Notes: generated by a model from the letters alone, not told the origin. A stretch of 64,000 nucleotides of DNA from Paraburkholderia silviterrae (GCF_004353915.1 NZ_SMRP01000017.1:62001-126000); one strand, 5' to 3'; shown: positions 36,575 through 45,128, counted from the first letter of the stretch. Numbers and translations: made by a program.

Positions 36575-37406
36575 GGCGCTCCCCGTATTTCATTCAATAC
36601 CCCGCCAATGAATTCGACACGATATGTCACACCAGACGCATTAATCGAGCGTGTTCAGAACAACTACTCACAAAACGAGCGCTACAAGAACGGTGCATCG
36701 CATCGATATCGTCACGAACACCAACGCCGGATAGTTAGATCAGCGACATGATGCCCAGCATGGCTGCCGGACACAAAGCGCATCAGGCTAGTACAGCGAA
36801 CCTTAAGGGATTATTAACGCACTCAACCGCAGCATCCGATTTGCAACAGCTTAGAGTTTGCGTGATTTTCTAGAGCCGAAAAGCGCTCGGTGAATTCCCT
36901 TATCCAATGGCGTATTCACGCACCTCGCTCTATCCGCATCTCCCAACTTCTTTACATTTTCCTTTATGACCATCACGTGAAACTCCGATTCGAGTGCCGG
37001 CGCAAGCGATCGCGACCAACTTGCGCCAGCCTGACTACACGGTGCTTTGCAGCGCACGATGTAACCATTTCGTCACGCGAAGGCCCGCAGCGCAGCACGC
37101 CAGACCATAACCGCCGATCATTTAAACGGCTTTCAGGCATAAGCTTTCTCTTATCGTGCGCATAAAATTATTCGATTGTCCTTAAGCTCGGCGCGCCGTC
37201 AAAGTTCGTTCCGGAACAGTTGATACCCGCCTCGAACCTCCAGTCGAGCGCGCTCAACGCGGCGCCAAAGCGGCCTGCCCAACATGGCTGCGGCGTGCGA
37301 TCTCGAACGCCTCCCCTGTTCCAGAGCATCGATCTTCGGCACCGAATTCCGCATTCCTGCATTCCTGCATTCGAACGACAAACTACTACTAATGAAAGGA
37401 GATGTT
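36575..37406. other. AT-richer 832-base intergenic region
   Basis: No gene was supported. The sequence is clearly richer in A and T than the coding DNA around it. It should contain the promoters of the response regulator (leftward) and porin (rightward); no element is strong enough to mark. Confidence 0.45.
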
Positions 37407-38555
37407 GTGAGCTATTTCAGGTATCGAGCCATTTGCATCGGAGTACTGACCGTATCCGCGTCAGCCGCAGTGCATGCTCAGAGCAGCGTCACGCTGTACG
37501 GCTCGCTCGACGAAGCCGCCGCCTACTTCAACAACACGGGCGGCCATTCTCTGGTGGCGATGCAAAGCGGCGACAACGCATCGACGTATTGGGGTCTCAA
37601 AGGCAAGGAAGAACTCGGCGGCGGGCTGAACGCGATCTTCACCCTGGAAAGCTCGTTCGACATCACGCATGGATCGCTATCGAACAATCGCATTTTCGCC
37701 CACCAGTCCACCGTCGGTCTCGCCGACGATGCCTATGGAACGCTGACACTGGGACGGCAATTCGATCCAACGGTCGACCTGATCCAGCCGATTACCGGCG
37801 ACAACTTTGCGGGACCGGTTTTCACCACGCCGGGCGACGCCGACAACAACGACAACTCGGTGTGGATCAATAACTCGATCAAGTACGCAAGCCCGACCTA
37901 CGCCGGCTTCCAGTACGAATTGATGTACGGCGTGGGCGGGATTGCCGGCAATGCGACCGGCGGCCATTCGTACGGGGCCGCCGCGGCGTACAACAACGGG
38001 GGCTTGACGCTGGCCACGGGCTATCTGTTCTCGAAGAACGACGTGAACGGCAACGGCGCGGCCGACCTGACTCAGGATAACTCGGTAACGCCGCTGTCCG
38101 GCGCAACGCCGATGTTCGGCTCGCGCCAGATCGTGCAAGTCGCCGCACAGTACGTCATTGGCAGCCTGACCGCCAACATCCGCTACAGCAACGCCCAGTA
38201 CAAGCCGTACACGAATTACGGCGCATTCAACCGCACAGAGACGTTCAACGTTGGCGGCGCGGCGCTTCAGTATCAGTTCAACCCCGAACTGTCCGGTGCG
38301 CTCAACTACGTCTACACGCACTCGAGCGGTGCGTCGTCGGCCACCTACAACAACTTCGGCGCGAACGCCACCTACTCGCTGAGCAAGCGCACGAGCTTCT
38401 ACGCAGACGTCGCGTACTCCCACGCGAGCGGCACGACATTCAGCGAAGACGGCTCAACGATCGTCGCGGCGGGCGGCACGGTGGGCGATCTGGCGGCGAG
38501 TTCGAGCACCCGTTCGCAGGTCGTGGCGATTCTCGGCATCACGCACAAATTCTGA
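37407..38555 (+). CDS. Gram-negative porin (OmpC-like, Burkholderiales type)
   Basis: A 382-residue outer-membrane porin. The signal peptide runs to 'SASAAVHAQ' and the mature protein begins with the hallmark 'SSVTLYGSLD'. Alternating beta-strands follow, with 'YWGLKGKEELGGGLNAIFTLE' and a C-terminal aromatic end 'ILGITHKF' for outer-membrane assembly. The GTG at 37407 is preferred over ATG 37392 because AAAGGAG lies correctly spaced before the GTG and in fact overlaps the ATG codons. It is followed by the beta-propeller and OFA-transporter genes in the same direction. Confidence 0.92.
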   Translation: MSYFRYRAICIGVLTVSASAAVHAQSSVTLYGSLDEAAAYFNNTGGHSLVAMQSGDNASTYWGLKGKEELGGGLNAIFTLESSFDITHGSLSNNRIFAHQSTVGLADDAYGTLTLGRQFDPTVDLIQPITGDNFAGPVFTTPGDADNNDNSVWINNSIKYASPTYAGFQYELMYGVGGIAGNATGGHSYGAAAAYNNGGLTLATGYLFSKNDVNGNGAADLTQDNSVTPLSGATPMFGSRQIVQVAAQYVIGSLTANIRYSNAQYKPYTNYGAFNRTETFNVGGAALQYQFNPELSGALNYVYTHSSGASSATYNNFGANATYSLSKRTSFYADVAYSHASGTTFSEDGSTIVAAGGTVGDLAASSSTRSQVVAILGITHKF

Positions 38556-38619
38556 CCCCGGATATTCAAGGCAGTCGATAAAACCCATCACAAACGCGGT
38601 CAATTCCTTTGGAGGCAAC

Positions 38620-39612
38620 ATGGCTTTTTTCAGGCACACAACGTTGACGATCTGTCTCGCCACGATGGGGCTGTGCTCGGTCGCGGCCCACGCGCAAACG
38701 TCGCAGTACCAGCTCGTCAAGACGATCGACCTGCCCGGCAGCAAGGGCGGACACGGCGATTGGGTCACCTACGACAAGGACACCCACGCGGTTTGGCTGT
38801 CACAGTCGCCCGATCACAATGTCGTGGTGATCGATGCAAAGACCATGACGATCAAGAAGACGCTGCCGAACGTAGACTCCGGCAACGGCATCGATTTCGA
38901 CGCAAACCACGCCTACGTCACGGACGCGACCACGGGCAAGCTGATCGTCTATGACAAACATTCGTTCGACCGCGTGGCTGCCGTCGACAGCGGCGGAAAA
39001 ACCCCCGACGGCGTGAATGTCGACACCAGGACCGGCACGATCCTGCTTGCGAACGACGACAGCAACAACGAAGCCGTTTTTGATCCGGCCTCGCCGTACA
39101 CGCTCAAAGCAACGTTCAAGCTGAAACCCGAAGACGACAAGGACGGACCGGACGTCGCGCTCTATGTCGCCTCCACCGACCGCCTGTATCAGCCGGTTGG
39201 CAGCAAGATCGACGTGATCAATCCGAACACGCACGAGATCGAAGCGGTCTGGGATTTCGGCCTGAAAGGCGACGCCAAGGGCGGGGTCTACGACAGCAAG
39301 ACGAATCACCTGATTTTCGGCACCAGCGACAAGAAGATGCTCGTGGTGGACCCGACAACGGGCAAGCTCGTCACCACGATCAACGTGGCGGGCGCGGTGG
39401 ACCAGACGGCGATCGACACCGACAAGCGCCGCGCGTTCATCGGCGACAAAACCGGCAGCCTCGAAGTGGTCGATCTGGATTCGAACCAGGTCGTCGACCA
39501 CATCCACACCGAGCCCAAGGTCCATACCCTGACGGTCGATACGGCAACCCATCGCGTCTACGTCTATCTCAACGAAAGCAACAAGGTTGGGGTGTACGAG
39601 CAGAAGTCCTGA
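38620..39612 (+). CDS. Secreted YncE/YVTN-type beta-propeller protein
   Basis: A 330-residue protein with a signal peptide ending 'CSVAAHAQ' (about residue 26). The mature part is a repeated beta-propeller: units such as 'NVVVIDAKTMTIKKTLPNV', 'GKLIVYDKHSFDRVAAVDSG' and 'MLVVDPTTGKLVTTINVAG'. Related periplasmic propellers bind ligands or proteins. Its place between a porin and an OFA-type transporter suggests a periplasmic helper in organic-acid uptake, which is inference. TTGGAGG precedes the ATG. Confidence 0.88.
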   Translation: MAFFRHTTLTICLATMGLCSVAAHAQTSQYQLVKTIDLPGSKGGHGDWVTYDKDTHAVWLSQSPDHNVVVIDAKTMTIKKTLPNVDSGNGIDFDANHAYVTDATTGKLIVYDKHSFDRVAAVDSGGKTPDGVNVDTRTGTILLANDDSNNEAVFDPASPYTLKATFKLKPEDDKDGPDVALYVASTDRLYQPVGSKIDVINPNTHEIEAVWDFGLKGDAKGGVYDSKTNHLIFGTSDKKMLVVDPTTGKLVTTINVAGAVDQTAIDTDKRRAFIGDKTGSLEVVDLDSNQVVDHIHTEPKVHTLTVDTATHRVYVYLNESNKVGVYEQKS

Positions 39613-39767
39613 TATCGCACGCCGGTTTCGGGTGGCGCAGCGGCAAGTCCGCCAGCCCTGCCCGGACGGCGCCTACGCTGCACGAAACAGGGCACGGCAC
39701 GCTGGCTCGCACGCAATCGCACCCACGCGCGCCGTCACCCGGCCTCCAATCTGTGGGAGAAGTCATC

Positions 39768-41060
39768 ATGTCATCCGCTGCCTCGCCGGCAGGGCAACCC
39801 ATGCTGGGAAACCGGTGGACGCAATTGTTCATCGGCATTGCCTGCATGGCGCTCGTCGCCAACCTGCAGTATGCGTGGACACTCTTCGTTGTCCCGATGA
39901 AAACGCAGAATCTCTGGACCTCCGCCGAGGTTCAGACGGCGTTCTCCATCTTCATTCTGGTCGAAACGTGGCTCGTGCCAGTCGAGGGCTGGCTGGTCGA
40001 CCGCTTCGGCCCGCGCCCCGTCGTCATGGCGGGAGCCATCTTCGTCGCACTAAGCTGGGTGATCGATTCGTTCGCCACCACGCTGCCCGTGCTCTACGCC
40101 GCTTCGGTCGTCGCCGGACTCGGGGCGGGCTGCGTGTATGGCACCTGCGTCGGCAACGCGCTGAAGTGGTTTCCCGACCGGCGCGGCCTTGCCGCCGGCC
40201 TGACCGCTGCGGGCTTCGGCGCCGGCGCCGCGCTCACGGTGATCCCGATCGCGAACATGATTCACGATTCAGGCTATCGGCAGACGTTCTTCGTGTTTGG
40301 CGTCATTCAGGGCATCGCGATCTTTATTCTAGGCATTGCGTTGATTCGTCCGAAGCCGGGGCCCGGCATCAAACCGGTCGCGCGCGTCGTGACGAGCAAG
40401 GTCGACTACACGCCGGGGCAGATGGTCAAAACGCCGCTTTTCTGGATGATCTATTTGCTGTTCGTGCTCGTAGCCGCCGGCGGCCTGATCGCCACAGCGC
40501 AGCTCGGCCCGATCGCGAAATCGTTTGGCTTCGCGAAGCTCCCCGTGCAATTCTTTGGCGCAACGCTGCCCTTGCTGACGCTGGCGCTTTCGGTCGACAA
40601 TCTGCTCAACGGGCTCACGCGTCCCATCTGCGGCCTGCTGTCCGACAAGATCGGCCGCGAGAACACCATGCTGATCGTGTTCGTTGGCGAAGGGCTTGCG
40701 TTGCTCGGCATGAATGCCTACGGACACGATCCCTATGCATTCCTTATTTTTGCGCCGCTGATCTTCCTGTGCTGGGGAGAGATTTTCTCGATCTTCCCGG
40801 CGATCTGCGCGGATACGTTCGGCAGCCAATACGCGTCGTCGAACGCTGGCACGCTTTATACGGCCAAGGGCACCGCGTCGCTGCTCGTCCCGATCGCTTC
40901 GCTGGTGGCCGCGGGCGGCTCGTGGGAGCACGTGCTGATCGGCTCGGCCATCGTGTCGATCGTCGCAGGCGTATCGGCCAAGCTCATTCTCGCGCCCATG
41001 CGAAAGCAGTGGTTCGCGGGAATGGGCGACGAGGTTGCACCAGCACTCCAGACTCAATGA
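39768..41060 (+). CDS. MFS transporter of the oxalate/formate antiporter (OFA) family
   Basis: A 430-residue inner-membrane protein with about 12 hydrophobic helices. OFA features include 'QYAWTLFVVPM' in helix 1, 'GWLVDRFGPRPVVMAG' in the first cytoplasmic loop and 'GLGAGCVYGTCVGNALKWFPDRRG'-like helix 4/5. The second half has 'RPICGLLSDKIGRENTM'. The family exchanges oxalate for formate or takes up other carboxylates. GGGAGAAG precedes ATG 39768. It is the third gene after porin and beta-propeller and is followed by a terminator. Confidence 0.92.
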   Translation: MSSAASPAGQPMLGNRWTQLFIGIACMALVANLQYAWTLFVVPMKTQNLWTSAEVQTAFSIFILVETWLVPVEGWLVDRFGPRPVVMAGAIFVALSWVIDSFATTLPVLYAASVVAGLGAGCVYGTCVGNALKWFPDRRGLAAGLTAAGFGAGAALTVIPIANMIHDSGYRQTFFVFGVIQGIAIFILGIALIRPKPGPGIKPVARVVTSKVDYTPGQMVKTPLFWMIYLLFVLVAAGGLIATAQLGPIAKSFGFAKLPVQFFGATLPLLTLALSVDNLLNGLTRPICGLLSDKIGRENTMLIVFVGEGLALLGMNAYGHDPYAFLIFAPLIFLCWGEIFSIFPAICADTFGSQYASSNAGTLYTAKGTASLLVPIASLVAAGGSWEHVLIGSAIVSIVAGVSAKLILAPMRKQWFAGMGDEVAPALQTQ

Positions 41061-41066
41061 GCCGCG

Positions 41067-41090
41067 CCGCCAGCTTCGCGCTGGCGGTTT
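41067..41090 (+). terminator. Terminator after the OFA transporter
   Basis: A perfect 8-base-pair stem CCGCCAGC/GCTGGCGG with a TTCGC loop followed by TTT, starting 7 bases after the stop codon. It probably ends the porin-propeller-transporter unit. Confidence 0.75.
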
Positions 41091-41106
41091 AGCGGTGGTG
41101 AGCGGG

Positions 41107-41166
41107 ATTTATCGAGCCCCGTTTTATCGAGTTCCGTTTTATCGAGTTCCGTTTTATCGAGCCCCG
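41107..41166. repeat. Four tandem 15-mers, TTTTATCGAGYYCCG
   Basis: Copies start at 41107 (first base A), 41122, 41137 and 41152 and differ only at the CC/TT dinucleotide. The last copy forms half of the hairpin at 41158-41178. The array is intergenic. Confidence 0.9.
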
Positions 41167-41178
41167 TTTGGGGGCTCG
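41158..41178. terminator. Hairpin CGAGCCCC-GTTTG-GGGGCTCG
   Basis: An exact 8-base-pair stem with a 5-base loop at the end of the 15-mer array. No U-run follows on the plus strand, so a terminator role is uncertain. Confidence 0.5.
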
Positions 41179-41333
41179 CCGGGGGCCCGCCGGTAAAGCG
41201 TCTTCTGCCGCGATGGCCGGACGCCCCCTTACGTTAACCATTCCTTAAGCCTGTGCCGCCAAGCTAGCCGTGCCAGCTACTGACCCGCCCTGGGTCCGCA
41301 GCGCTGACACCTGAATAGCTGGAGGCACAGACT

Positions 41334-41615
41334 ATGAACCGGACACTTAAACTGACCGCCATCGCGGCCGCGTGGCTTGTACCGGCCCTTTCTTTCGCTC
41401 AGGCACCCAATGCGTCGCCCACGCGCGCTCAGGTGCGCGAGCAATTGGCCCAGATCGAGAAAGCCGGCTACAAGCCCACTGGGCACGACAACAAATATCC
41501 TTCCGACCTGCAGGCGGCCGAAGCGCGCATTGCTGCCGGGGCCGCTGGCTCCGGCCACGCGCCGGCGCCGGGCCAACCCGCGCCCACGACGGCCCCGAAC
41601 ATGCAGCACGATTGA
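41334..41615 (+). CDS. DUF4148 secreted protein
   Basis: A 93-residue protein with signal peptide ('KLTAIAAAWLVPALSFAQ') and the DUF4148 core 'TRAQVREQLAQIEKAGYKP' and 'YPSDLQAAEARIAA', a family very common in Burkholderiales. It is periplasmic with unknown function. A proline-rich tail ends 'TAPNMQHD'. Confidence 0.9.
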   Translation: MNRTLKLTAIAAAWLVPALSFAQAPNASPTRAQVREQLAQIEKAGYKPTGHDNKYPSDLQAAEARIAAGAAGSGHAPAPGQPAPTTAPNMQHD

Positions 41616-41712
41616 AGCGTATCCGGCCGAATTGCCCGCCACGGACCGTAAGCACGACGCAAGGCGCTATGCTTGCAGTCTCTGCAAGGAACGGGCAAGG
41701 AGGCCAGTCGGC

Positions 41713-42633
41713 ATGGACAGTACGGTGACAGTGGTGGGTGTGGTCGGCACGGGTCTGATGGGCGTCGGCATCGCGACACAATGTGCGCTGCATGGCCTGC
41801 ACACGATCGTGCATGACGTCGATCCCGCAAGGCTCGGGACTGTGGCAGCGAAAGCCGGCGCGGTACTCGACGAGCTTGTCGACGCTGGCCGCATCGACAC
41901 CGCCACCCGCGCGGCAGCGCTCGCGCGCATCGAAACGGATAGCCGGCTCAACGCCATGGCCCAGGCACAGTTCGTATTCGAAGCCGTGCCCGAGGTGCTC
42001 GATCTCAAGCACCGGCTCTATACGCAGCTCGGCGCCGTGCTCGCGCCCGATGCGATTCTCGCGAGCAACACCAGCGGCTTCGAGCCCGATCTGCTCGCGG
42101 GCCCTCTGCCCCAGCCCGAGCGTTTCCTGATCGCGCACTTCTGGAACCCGCCTCACATGATCCCGCTCGTCGAGGTGGTGCCGGGCCGCGCGACCGCGCC
42201 CGAAGTCACGGCGCGTACCGAGGCGCTCATGGCCGCGATCGGCATGGAGCCGGTCGTGCTCGCCAAGGCGATTCCGGGCTTCGTCGGCAACCGGCTGCAG
42301 TTCGCCGTGCTGCGCGAAGCGCTCAATATCGTGCGCTCGGGCGCGGCGAGCCCCGAAGTGGTCGACCGCGTGATGAAGGTATCGCTCGGCCGTCGATGGG
42401 GGATCGTCGGACCATTCGAGAGCGCGGACATGGGCGGCCTCGACACGTTCGTCGATATTGCTTCGCACCTCATGCCCACACTCGCGAAAGACGAAGGCGT
42501 CATCGATCTGCTGCGCGAGCAGGCGGACGCCGGACGCGTCGGTGTGCGCAGCGGCGCGGGCTTCTACGACTGGGACGAGGCGCATCTCGCCCGCGTGAAG
42601 GCGGCGCGCCGCAAGCTGATCGCGGGCGGTTGA
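41713..42633 (+). CDS. 3-hydroxyacyl-CoA dehydrogenase (NAD-binding and C-terminal domains)
   Basis: A 306-residue protein of HBD/PaaH type. The NAD motif 'VGVVGTGLMGVGIATQCALHG' is at residues 7-27, with 'DVDPARL' following. The catalytic region is 'AHFWNPPHMIPLVEVVPG', in which the His near residue 142 is the likely base. The C-terminal dimer domain holds 'GFVGNRLQFAVLREALNIV'. The first Gly motif and 'NPPH' are closest to L-3-hydroxybutyryl- or carnitine-type dehydrogenases. AAGGAGG lies 9 bases before ATG 41713. It has no operon partner in the same direction. Confidence 0.92.
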   Translation: MDSTVTVVGVVGTGLMGVGIATQCALHGLHTIVHDVDPARLGTVAAKAGAVLDELVDAGRIDTATRAAALARIETDSRLNAMAQAQFVFEAVPEVLDLKHRLYTQLGAVLAPDAILASNTSGFEPDLLAGPLPQPERFLIAHFWNPPHMIPLVEVVPGRATAPEVTARTEALMAAIGMEPVVLAKAIPGFVGNRLQFAVLREALNIVRSGAASPEVVDRVMKVSLGRRWGIVGPFESADMGGLDTFVDIASHLMPTLAKDEGVIDLLREQADAGRVGVRSGAGFYDWDEAHLARVKAARRKLIAGG

Positions 42634-42657
42634 GCGGCGCCGCGCACGCCGCCGGTC

Positions 42658-43275
42658 TCACGCAGCCTTGCGCGCGTCGGCGATACGCTGCGGCGCTTCG
42701 GGGCGTGCGTAGAGACGCTCGAGATACGCCTGCAAACGCGGGAACGTATCGATCAGCTGCACTTCGTTGGCCCAGTCCATCAGATAGGCCGTCACACAGT
42801 CGGCCACCGTGAGCCTGTCGCCCACAATGAACTCGCGCCCTTCGAGATGCTTGTCGAGAACGGCAGCCATGGTGATGAAATCGGCGCGCGCGAGTTCGAT
42901 ATCGGCCGGCGAACGCTTGTCCGGCGGGTAGAGGAAGCTGTGCCGCGTGATGCGCCAAAGCGGTTGTTCGAGCTCCGTCACCGCGAACAGGGTCCAGCGA
43001 TACACCTGCGCCCGCTCTTCGAGATCGGTGGGCAGCAGCCCTTTCTCCGGATATTTGTCCGCGAGGTACAGCACGATTGCCGCCGATTCGGGAATGACCC
43101 GGTCGCCGTCGACCAGCACGGGCACCTTGCCCGCCGGATTCAGGCGCAGGAATTCCGGCCGCTTGTGCTCGCCCTCGAGCAAGTTGACCGATATGAACTC
43201 AAAATCGGCGTCGACTTCCTTCAGCCCCCAGAGCGCGCGTTGCGAACGGGTTCCAGCAAATCCGTAAAGCTTCAT
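42658..43275 (-). CDS. Glutathione S-transferase
   Basis: A 205-residue cytosolic GST. The thioredoxin-like domain starts 'MKLYGFAGTRSQRALWGLKE', with 'NPAGKVPVLVDGD' (cis-Pro) and 'IPESAAIVLYLADKYP' (Glu-Ser glutathione-binding pair). A helical domain follows with 'VGDRLTVADCVTAYLMDW' carrying the N-capping box. The ATG at 43275 has TTTGGAGG ahead. The substrate is unknown. It is convergent with the dehydrogenase gene. Confidence 0.93.
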   Translation of the reverse strand: MKLYGFAGTRSQRALWGLKEVDADFEFISVNLLEGEHKRPEFLRLNPAGKVPVLVDGDRVIPESAAIVLYLADKYPEKGLLPTDLEERAQVYRWTLFAVTELEQPLWRITRHSFLYPPDKRSPADIELARADFITMAAVLDKHLEGREFIVGDRLTVADCVTAYLMDWANEVQLIDTFPRLQAYLERLYARPEAPQRIADARKAA

Positions 43276-43366
43276 CACGATCCTCCAAACTGTCAAAAAA
43301 CACTTCCATTGCGGGCAGCGGCAACTTGCCGGCTCGCGGCGCCCGCTATCCGGCAGATCACTCCAT

Positions 43367-43732
43367 TCAGCCGCCAGGGATCGGAAGAACGGGCATCACT
43401 TCGATCGAATCTCCGGGGAAAATCGTGAAATGCGGATGGCGTTCGAACAATTTGGCCGCCTCTTCGTGCGAAGCGGCGCGCACGACCGTAAAACCCGTGA
43501 GCGCATTGGTCGTATCCTCGATGCCCTCCTCGCCGATGCTCTTGGTCTTGCCGAGCGGGCCGCCCAGATCGACGATATCCGCCTTGTGCTCTTCCACCCA
43601 CGCCTTCCACGCGGCAATGCCCTCCCGCGCGCGCTCGGCCCTCGTGTCTTCAGGAAGCGCCCACCACGCCTGCGAGCGCGGGTTGTCCTTGCTGCCGAGG
43701 AAAACGGCGAGAAACAGTTTCTGATCGCTCAT
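43367..43732 (-). CDS. YciI/DUF1330-like (YCII-related) protein
   Basis: A 121-residue protein with the ferredoxin-like YCII pattern: 'KLFLAVFLGSKDNPRSQAW', 'WKAWVEEHKADIVDLGGPLG' and 'TGFTVVRAASHEEAAKLFERH', ending 'VMPVLPIPGG'. GTGGAGG precedes ATG 43732. It is divergent from the marR gene and its promoter overlaps that of marR around one palindrome, so it is probably repressed by that MarR protein. Confidence 0.85.
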   Translation of the reverse strand: MSDQKLFLAVFLGSKDNPRSQAWWALPEDTRAERAREGIAAWKAWVEEHKADIVDLGGPLGKTKSIGEEGIEDTTNALTGFTVVRAASHEEAAKLFERHPHFTIFPGDSIEVMPVLPIPGG

Positions 43733-43780
43733 GCGACCTCCACCTGATGATGGGAGCAACGGGATGCTGCTCCTCCGGCC

Positions 43781-43809
43781 TTGACAATATAGGTTGATAT
43801 CAACATAAT
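43781..43809 (+). promoter_or_regulatory. marR promoter TTGACA-N17-CATAAT
   Basis: A consensus -35 at 43781-43786, a 17-base spacer and a near-consensus -10 at 43804-43809. The expected start of transcription about 7 bases later falls on the marR ATG at 43816, and no ribosome site precedes that ATG. Confidence 0.75.
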
Positions 43810-43816
43810 TGCAACA
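43788..43816 (-). promoter_or_regulatory. Divergent promoter for the YciI-like gene
   Basis: Read on the minus strand: TTGCAA, 17 bases, TATATT. It overlaps the marR promoter and encloses the same palindrome. The resulting leader of about 45 bases contains the GGTGGAGG ribosome site. Confidence 0.55.
43793..43804. promoter_or_regulatory. MarR operator candidate GTTGATATCAAC
   Basis: A perfect 12-base palindrome lies inside the spacer of both divergent promoters between the YciI-like gene and marR. Binding there would block both. Confidence 0.75.
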
Positions 43817-44262
43817 TGTCAGCCGCAAAGAAACTGCCCTTCGATACGACGCTCATGGTGCGCGATTGCTGCCTGTGTCTGCATATGCAACGGGCGGCGC
43901 GCAACCTTGCGCGGATTTTCGACGAAGCCTTGCGTTCGCTGGATCTCACGAACGGCCAGTTCTCGCTGCTGATGTCGCTCAATCGGCCGCAGCCGCCGGC
44001 GATGAAAGACGTGTCGACGTTGCTGGCAATGGATCGCACTACCCTGACGGCCGCGCTCAAACCGCTCGAGCGGCGGGGCCTCGTGCGCATCGAGCAAGAT
44101 CCGGAGGACAAGCGCAGCCGTCTGCTGAGCCTGACGCCCGATGGCCACCGGCTGCTCGCCCAGGCATTCCCGGTGTGGCAACAGACGCATGCCGAAATCG
44201 AGCAGCCATTCGCCCCCGGTGAGGTCGACCGGCTGCGCCAGCAGTTGCGCGCGCTTTCATAG
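43816..44262 (+). CDS. MarR-family transcriptional regulator
   Basis: A 148-residue MarR protein. The DNA-binding winged helix is at about residues 55-110 ('MKDVSTLLAMDRTTLTAALK', 'RRGLVRIEQDPEDKRSRLLS'), flanked by dimer helices. Cysteines at 'DCCLCLH' near residue 18 could sense oxidants or electrophiles, as in OhrR-like members; this is a guess. It overlaps in control with the divergent YciI-like gene through the palindrome at 43793-43804. No ribosome site is seen before its ATG. A broken LysE exporter follows downstream. Confidence 0.92.
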   Translation: MSAAKKLPFDTTLMVRDCCLCLHMQRAARNLARIFDEALRSLDLTNGQFSLLMSLNRPQPPAMKDVSTLLAMDRTTLTAALKPLERRGLVRIEQDPEDKRSRLLSLTPDGHRLLAQAFPVWQQTHAEIEQPFAPGEVDRLRQQLRALS

Positions 44263-44329
44263 CTTCGCGCGGTGCAGCAGTTGCACACGCCACAGTTCCT
44301 GCACAAGTCAATTTGTTGCGCGCACAACC

Positions 44330-44697
44330 TTGTCTGGTGCCCTCGATCTGATCTGGCTGGGCATAAAAATGCCCCGGACCACGCGGCAGCCGTTGCCCGT
44401 TGCGAAGCTGGCCGCGACTTCGGGCTGGGCCGCCGCGAAGTAAGGTTATCTCGTCAGCATGACGAATCCGAAAGCCATTGCGTTCTATGGGAGCATTTTC
44501 GCGGTGATGGTGCCCGCCTCGATTTCGCCGTGATCGGCCTCTCGATCGGCATCGAGGGCGCCTGGTACTGCGCAATGGCGCTGCTCGCGTCTCACCCCAC
44601 CATTCGTCAGACGCTGTTTCGACGCAAAGCGGCGCTCGAAACCGCCGCCGGTTTGCTATTGATCGCACTCGGGGGCCGCATGCTGGCCGCCCGCTGA
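44330..44697 (+). pseudogene. LysE/RhtB-family amino-acid exporter remnant
   Basis: Two frames carry pieces of one LysE-family protein. The first reads 'LDLIWLGIKM', meets TAA at 44441, and beyond it continues 'GYLVSMTNPKAIAFYGSIFA'. After a frameshift near 44515 the other frame reads 'FAVIGLSIGIEGAWYCAMAL', ending 'AAGLLLIALGGRMLAAR'. The first third of the usual 205-residue protein is missing. This exporter may once have been the MarR target; it is now dead. Confidence 0.8.
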
Positions 44698-44704
44698 CCG
44701 GAAA

Positions 44705-44722
44705 TCGCCGCGAGGGCGGCGA
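44705..44722. terminator. Hairpin between the LysE remnant and the FmdB gene
   Basis: A perfect 7-base-pair stem TCGCCGC/GCGGCGA with a 4-base loop lies 2 bases after the FmdB stop on the minus strand, where it is followed by TTTCC. It probably acts as terminator for the FmdB gene. Confidence 0.55.
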
Positions 44723-44724
44723 GG

Positions 44725-44889
44725 TCAGCTTTTTCTCGAAGTCTTGGGCACGAATGTTGTAGGCACGTGCTGAACCTGCTCGCTTCCGCAGTGCGGGCAG
44801 CGTGGATGGGCCCCCTGATGCTCGGCTAGATGCTCGACACTCTCGAACGTTTCTCCACACTTTTCGCAGCGGTATTGGTAGGTCGGCAT
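44725..44889 (-). CDS. FmdB-type zinc-ribbon protein
   Basis: A 54-residue protein. The start 'MPTYQYRCEKCGETFE' with a CxxC and the later 'CPHCGSEQV' CxxC form the FmdB/CxxC-CxxC regulatory zinc ribbon. Function unknown. CGGAGG precedes ATG 44889. It is divergent from crcB. Confidence 0.88.
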   Translation of the reverse strand: MPTYQYRCEKCGETFESVEHLAEHQGAHPRCPHCGSEQVQHVPTTFVPKTSRKS

Positions 44890-45007
44890 GACAGTCCTCC
44901 GGGATCGACTCTGCATGTGGATACCAGTATGGCTCGTGAATAGAGGAACTCAATAGACACGCGGAATAAATTCGCCGGCATGGCGCCCTCGCCTGATACA
45001 CTCCTGC

Positions 45008-45062
45008 GTGGAGATGGCATTCTCCCTTAACCGCTCATACCGAGCTGATGATGCCTGTGACC
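45008..45062 (+). ncRNA. Fluoride riboswitch (crcB motif)
   Basis: The region carries the conserved elements in order and spacing: GGAGATGGCATTCTCC (P1/pseudoknot part), AACCGC, a short CTC...GAG stem, then GCTGATGATGCCT. This matches the crcB RNA consensus, which senses fluoride. It lies about 67 bases before crcB in the same direction. A hairpin at 45077-45103 (CGCAGCGA/TCGCTGCG) ahead of the ribosome site may be its expression platform. Confidence 0.92.
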
Positions 45063-45128
45063 AACCCGAACGCATGCGCAGCGAAGCTGCCCGTGTCGCT
45101 GCGGGTGCGCACATACAGGGGCATCAAC

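Noticed and set aside
39587..41092. 501-codon frame overlapping the OFA transporter
   Set aside because: Same-strand shadow; the transporter frame has clear membrane helices and a ribosome site, this one does not.
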